From JBKQWK01 sp052139595 (GTDB lineage: Bacteria > Actinomycetota > Thermoleophilia > UBA2241): a DNA stretch of 31,012 nucleotides. The number at the start of each line of letters is the position of its first letter. The first letter of the stretch is position 1. Both the position numbers and the translations under genes were made by a program. Below, piece by piece: positions 27,802-31,012 of the stretch. The notes beneath the pieces were generated by a model. The model saw only the letters and a list, made by a program, of their open reading frames with translations, had not been told where the DNA came from and ran no database searches. Location of the stretch: assembly GCA_052139595.1 (NCBI GenBank), contig JBKQWK010000088.1:1-31012 (forward strand). Reading direction: 5' to 3'.

Positions 27802-29342
27802 GTCGCCTCCTCGATAACGGACAGCACCACGCTTGTACTTTCTGTCACCGCGAACGATTGCGCAACCCTGGCCACGGCAAGGCCGGCCTTCTCTGCTTGG
27901 CCTGCGCCGGCCGGCTTCGGCAGCGCGCCACCGATCCGCGGCTCGCTGCCGAAGCCGGCACCCAGCCAGGCGATCTCGCCGTCAATCTCGACAACAATGG
28001 CGTCGGCGCGAGCGGCGCGAGAAACCTTGGCCGCCACGAGGAGGCGGGCCACCGAGCGCGGCTGAGCAACGCCGTAGGGTACGAAACGCTCGCCCCGCCG
28101 CGGATGGCGCAGCCATACGCGGCGGGGCGAGCGCGACAGACCGATGACGGCGCCCGACTGCTCACGCCAGCGAATGGAGCCGCCGCGGCCGAGAGTGCCC
28201 AGGTCGGCGGGCACACCAAGCGAGACCGCGAATCGGTGTCCGCAGAAAGTGGTCGTCAACGCTGTCCCCACCTGCCAACCGCCAGACGGTTCAATGGCCA
28301 GCGGACGACACACGCGCGCCTGTCGGCGGCGACGCACGCACAGCCGCTCATACTCGCGCGCCGCCTCCCAACCACCCGGCAACGTCACGGTCGCACTACC
28401 AGCGGCACTGCTGGCAAGACGTTCGACGTTAGCGACCAGCCGGCGCTCAACGATTGTTTCGCCGCCCAGCGCGTGCGTCAGCAAGCGACGCACACACAGC
28501 GTGCGCACGGCCGGCGCCTCGGCGGCCAACCGGTGCACGTCCAAGACAGCCCCGGCTGCAGTTGACTGAGACACCACCCTTCCCCAAGCTCCAGCGACGA
28601 CTGTCGCAATCACCTCGGCCTCGCAGGCGGCGATTTCCGCAGTCGCAGCCAGGGTCTCACTTACCCGCGGGTTGATCAGCGCCAGCTCGGGGAGCACGTG
28701 CAATCGCAGACGATTACGCGCGTAGACGGGTTGTGCGTTGCTGACGTCTTCGCCGTAGATGATGCCGCGGCGGCGACAGAAAGCACGCACCTCTGCCGCA
28801 CCCAGACCGAGAAGCGGTCGCACGAGCCGGCCGTCGCGGGCCGGCATGCCCGCCAAGCCGGCCGGCCCGCCATACTTTGTCAGACGATAGAGCACAGTCT
28901 CGGCTTGGTCATCGCGGTTATGCGCCGCAGCAATCAGGTCCAGCTCGTGGGCGGCGACGAGCTGCGCCGCGGCTTCGTAGCGAACCTTACGCGCCCAAGC
29001 CTGAAAGTTTTGCCCCAGTGGCGCCGGGCCCGATTCCACTACGTGCACGGGCACGTGCAGGCGCTCGCCAGCGGCGACAACAATCTCCCTGTCCCGAACT
29101 GAGTCCTGACCGCGCCGCGCGTAGTCGACGTGGAGCACCTCGAACGTGAGACCGAGGCCAAGGCGACGATCGGCAGTACGCAGCAAATCGAGCATGGCCA
29201 TCGAATCGGCTCCTCCGGAAAGCAGCAGCAAGAGAGAGTCACCGGCAGAGAGCAAGGCGCGCTCAGCGATGAAGGTGCAAAAACGTTGTTCCACGGCGAA
29301 GTCGCGGCTGTCATCGCTGCTCTTCCGTCCGGTTTGCTTCAT
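27798..29342 (-). CDS. tilS: tRNA(Ile)-lysidine synthetase TilS
   Basis: 514-aa ATP-dependent enzyme that converts C34 of tRNA-Ile(CAU) to lysidine so that it reads AUA. The PP-loop is SGGADS at residues 42-47; HVDYARRGQDS, AAHNRDDQAETVLYRL and NAQPVYARNRLR mark the N-terminal catalytic domain; the C-terminal domain has LRHPRRGERFVPYG. The ATG at 29342 has no ribosome binding site of its own. Exactly 21 codons upstream, in the same frame, a short ORF with a strong site ends in TGA three bases before this ATG, so reinitiation may drive tilS. A GTG start at residue 17 is possible. The gene carries three long inverted repeats. Confidence 0.95.
   Translation of the reverse strand: MKQTGRKSSDDSRDFAVEQRFCTFIAERALLSAGDSLLLLLSGGADSMAMLDLLRTADRRLGLGLTFEVLHVDYARRGQDSVRDREIVVAAGERLHVPVHVVESGPAPLGQNFQAWARKVRYEAAAQLVAAHELDLIAAAHNRDDQAETVLYRLTKYGGPAGLAGMPARDGRLVRPLLGLGAAEVRAFCRRRGIIYGEDVSNAQPVYARNRLRLHVLPELALINPRVSETLAATAEIAACEAEVIATVVAGAWGRVVSQSTAAGAVLDVHRLAAEAPAVRTLCVRRLLTHALGGETIVERRLVANVERLASSAAGSATVTLPGGWEAAREYERLCVRRRRQARVCRPLAIEPSGGWQVGTALTTTFCGHRFAVSLGVPADLGTLGRGGSIRWREQSGAVIGLSRSPRRVWLRHPRRGERFVPYGVAQPRSVARLLVAAKVSRAARADAIVVEIDGEIAWLGAGFGSEPRIGGALPKPAGAGQAEKAGLAVARVAQSFAVTESTSVVLSVIEEAT
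27910..27959. repeat. Perfect 16-bp inverted repeat in the 3' part of tilS
   Basis: GCCGGCTTCGGCAGCG (27910-27925) and CGCTGCCGAAGCCGGC (27944-27959) are exact complements across 18 bases, of which three further pairs can form. They encode AGFGSEPRIGGALPKPAG near the C-terminus of TilS. Confidence 0.9.
28087..28133. repeat. 47-nt hairpin-forming inverted repeat in tilS
   Basis: CGCTCGCCCCGCCGCG (28087-28102) pairs exactly with CGCGGCGGGGCGAGCG (28118-28133). Inside, after one mismatch, ATGGC (28104-28108) pairs with GCCAT (28112-28116) around a 3-nt loop. It covers the conserved C-terminal motif VWLRHPRRGER. Confidence 0.92.
28836..28870. repeat. 10-bp inverted repeat in the catalytic domain of tilS
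   Basis: GCGGGCCGGC (28836-28845) and GCCGGCCCGC (28861-28870) are exact complements with a 15-nt loop, in codons for GGPAGLAGMPA. Confidence 0.7.
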
Positions 29343-29345
29343 GAC

Positions 29346-29405
29346 TCAGGCCGCGGCGCTGATCGCACTCTTGTCGGCCAGATATGTCGCCAGCGATTGG
29401 CTCAT
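29346..29405 (-). CDS. 19-codon leader ORF in frame with tilS
   Basis: ATG at 29405 is preceded by GAGGAGAGG at ideal spacing, the best ribosome binding site near tilS. It encodes MSQSLATYLADKSAISAAA and ends in TGA at 29348-29346, three bases before the tilS ATG and in the same frame. I recognise no family. It may be a translational leader that lets ribosomes reinitiate at tilS, or the true tilS N-terminus interrupted by a stop codon. TilS homology does not need the extra residues. Confidence 0.5.
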   Translation of the reverse strand: MSQSLATYLADKSAISAAA

Positions 29406-29446
29406 CACGCACCTCTCCTCATTGTCAGCTTCTGAGATCGCGGCGC

Positions 29447-30232
29447 TCAAAACAACCACAACGTCACCGCGAAACCGATCACCGTCACGGCAACCAGCAC
29501 GCTGGCGCTGCTGACAGTAACCCCGCGGCGCAGCGGCTGGCCGCCACCGTAATAGTAGAACAGCGAGACTCGACGCACGGCCTTGAGCGCGACGACCAGC
29601 AGTGCCAACGTGTTGAGCAGATAGGCCAGCAGGCCCACCGCCGCGGCGACGACGACGATACCGACGTTCCGCCGCCCGGTCGCCGTGCCAACAGCAAACG
29701 CGATAGTTCCCAGCGCGAGCGCCAAGAGCCCCAAGCTCAGATTGGCCGCCAAGAGCGTGAGCACGCCGATACCCACGCGCATGGCGCCGTCAAAGACAAG
29801 CATCGTCACGAAGTGAGCGAGCAGCAACACGGCCAGACCGACGACGAGGGCGGCGAATTTTTCGCTCACCACCCGCCAGCGCCTGAGCGGGTAGGAGAGC
29901 AGTAGCTCAAGCGTGCCTGCTTCTTTCTCACCAGCGATCGCCCTGACCCCCGCGCCGATGCTGAACATCACGAAGATCAGCGGGCTCACGAACGAGAAGA
30001 GTTCGGCGTCGAAAAACCCCGTGCCGGAGCTAAGGTCCACAGAACCACCGGCAAACCGTTTGCGCAAGACGTCCGGCAGGCTATTGACGTAGCTCTGCAA
30101 TTGGCTCGAACTGCGGTGAATGCTCGGGTAAACGGCGGCGATGAGAACAGCGTAGAAGGCTGCGCCCAGCGCCCAGAGTACAAGCGAGCGACGCTGGTCG
30201 CGCAGGCTTTTGGCGAAGACGCTACGCAGCAT
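29447..30232 (-). CDS. ABC-2-type transporter permease
   Basis: 261-aa integral membrane protein with about six hydrophobic segments and a large extracytoplasmic loop after the first (SIHRSSSQLQSYVNSLPDVL). GEKEAGTLELLLSYPLRRWRVVSEKF is the cytoplasmic coupling segment typical of ABC-2 permeases of the daunorubicin/bacitracin and Nod export type. The substrate cannot be told. The start is the ATG at 30232, which lies inside the end of the ATPase gene; the 11-nt overlap forms the loop of a hairpin. Works with the ATPase encoded just upstream. Confidence 0.88.
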   Translation of the reverse strand: MLRSVFAKSLRDQRRSLVLWALGAAFYAVLIAAVYPSIHRSSSQLQSYVNSLPDVLRKRFAGGSVDLSSGTGFFDAELFSFVSPLIFVMFSIGAGVRAIAGEKEAGTLELLLSYPLRRWRVVSEKFAALVVGLAVLLLAHFVTMLVFDGAMRVGIGVLTLLAANLSLGLLALALGTIAFAVGTATGRRNVGIVVVAAAVGLLAYLLNTLALLVVALKAVRRVSLFYYYGGGQPLRRGVTVSSASVLVAVTVIGFAVTLWLF

Positions 30233-30242
30233 CGTCTTCGCC
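30212..30242 (-). promoter_or_regulatory. Hairpin whose loop is the ATPase/permease stop-start overlap
   Basis: GGCGAAGACG (30212-30221) and CGTCTTCGCC (30233-30242) pair perfectly. The 11-nt loop 30222-30232 is precisely the overlap that contains the permease ATG and the ATPase TAG. Such a structure would block permease initiation until a ribosome translating the ATPase opens it; this role is inferred. Confidence 0.6.
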
Positions 30243-31012
30243 GTCACTTGGCTGCCCGAGTTCAGCGCGGCCATAGAAGGTGAGAAAGAGCTCCTCGAGG
30301 TCTGGCTCGTGACTCGACAGCGTGACGACCTCGTACGCGCCCGCTCTCTTGACGATGGCATCGAGACGACCGCTGGCGGTAAAGCGCAGCGTCGTGCCCT
30401 CAACCCGCACGTTGCTCACACCCGGCAGGGTAGCGAACACCGCCGCTGACACCGGCACGGCGAATTCGATCTCGAGACGTCGGGCAACATGTTGCACGAC
30501 TTCAGCCACCTGCTCGATGGCGACCAGCTCGCCATCGAGCATGAAGGCAACGCGATCACAGATGCGCTGCACCTCAGGCAGCACGCGAGAGCCGAGAAAC
30601 AGCGTCTGCCCAGCCGCGCGCACTTCGTCGATCATCTCGTAGAACGTGCGTCGCACGAGCGGATCAAGACCGCTGGCGGGCTCGTCGAGGATGATCAGCT
30701 CAGGCCGATGCATGAAGGCTTGAATAATGCCAAGTTTGCGCTTATTACCAGTCGACAAATCGCCTGCCTGGCGACTGAAGTCGAAGCCCGGGCGCTCACC
30801 AAGTTCAGTGACGTATGCCTGATCGACGCCGCCGCGCAAACTGGCAAAGAACTGCATGATCTCGGATCCAGTGAGGCGACCGTAGAGCGCGTACTCACCG
30901 GGCAAGTAGCCAACGTGCTGTCTGATCTCAAAGCTATCGGTGTGAGTGTCGCGGCCGAAAATTCCGGCGCTGCCCGACGTCGGCCTGATCAGATCGAGCA
31001 GCGTGCGAATAG
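30222..31012 (-). CDS. ABC transporter ATP-binding protein (N-terminus beyond the window)
   Basis: Partial ATPase; the frame stays open to the right edge, so Walker A and the first residues lie outside. Visible: LLDLIRPTSGSAGIFGRD, GYLPGEYALYGRLTG (Q-loop region), the signature LSTGNKRKLGIIQAF, and Walker B LIILDEPASGLDPL. The switch region reads FLGSRVLPEVQRICDRV, with Arg where nearly all family members have His (SSHVLSEV). The C-terminal extension (EIEFAVPVSAAVFATLPGV) is the type found with ABC-2 drug or lipid exporters. Substrate unknown. Overlaps the permease start by 11 nt. Confidence 0.9.
   Translation of the reverse strand, partial: IRTLLDLIRPTSGSAGIFGRDTHTDSFEIRQHVGYLPGEYALYGRLTGSEIMQFFASLRGGVDQAYVTELGERPGFDFSRQAGDLSTGNKRKLGIIQAFMHRPELIILDEPASGLDPLVRRTFYEMIDEVRAAGQTLFLGSRVLPEVQRICDRVAFMLDGELVAIEQVAEVVQHVARRLEIEFAVPVSAAVFATLPGVSNVRVEGTTLRFTASGRLDAIVKRAGAYEVVTLSSHEPDLEELFLTFYGRAELGQPSDGEDDAA

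Overview
The window is about 31 kb of gene-dense, high-GC bacterial chromosome (roughly 62% GC by eye) with many GTG and TTG starts, short intergenic gaps and frequent 4-nt stop/start overlaps. The block carD - PIN/TRAM - ispD - ispF beside radA, clpC, lysS and greA, and tilS - hpt - ftsH followed by fol genes, is the arrangement I associate with high-GC Gram-positive lineages. Actinomycetota outside the classical Streptomyces/Mycobacterium groups fits best, but this is inference and a Chloroflexota-type relative is not excluded. I see no phage, transposase, CRISPR, rRNA or tRNA.

Layout. Positions 1-7761 hold mixed-strand genes: a broken M42 aminopeptidase at the left edge (-), an orphan BlaI-type repressor (+), argS (-), rlmH (-), a V4R-GGDEF signalling protein (-), 5-formyl-THF cyclo-ligase (+), an FMN-reductase-like flavoprotein (-) and a fused mobA-mobB gene (+). 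A lone tatA (+) follows at 7977-8174. From 8248 to the right edge every gene is on the minus strand. Read in transcription order from the right these are: ABC ATPase (cut by the edge), ABC permease, a 19-codon leader ORF, tilS, hpt, ftsH, folE, folP, folB, folK, nadA, nadB, nadC, coaX, dusB, a strong promoter, greA, lysS, clpC, radA, carD, PIN/TRAM, ispD and ispF.

Function. The minus-strand block joins cofactor synthesis (folate: folE-P-B-K; NAD de novo: nadA-B-C; CoA: coaX; isoprenoids: ispD-F) to translation and RNA modification (tilS, dusB, lysS, argS, rlmH), purine salvage (hpt), transcription (greA, carD) and proteostasis/repair (ftsH, clpC, radA). mobAB and tatA suggest molybdo-enzymes and twin-arginine export. 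The V4R-GGDEF protein suggests ligand-controlled cyclic-di-GMP signalling.

Most unusual: long perfect or nearly perfect inverted repeats lie inside ordinary coding sequences (V4R-GGDEF, mobA, radA, dusB, nadC, nadB and three in tilS). They have unrelated sequences, keep the reading frames open and lack a U-tract. A tenth hairpin holds exactly the 11-nt ATPase/permease overlap in its loop. Also notable: ispF has no ATG/GTG/TTG start that retains its metal-binding N-terminus and appears to use CTG; tilS is preceded, in the same frame, by a short ORF with a strong ribosome binding site ending in TGA; the GGDEF motif is GADEF with an intact I-site; and the ABC ATPase has Arg where the switch His is expected.
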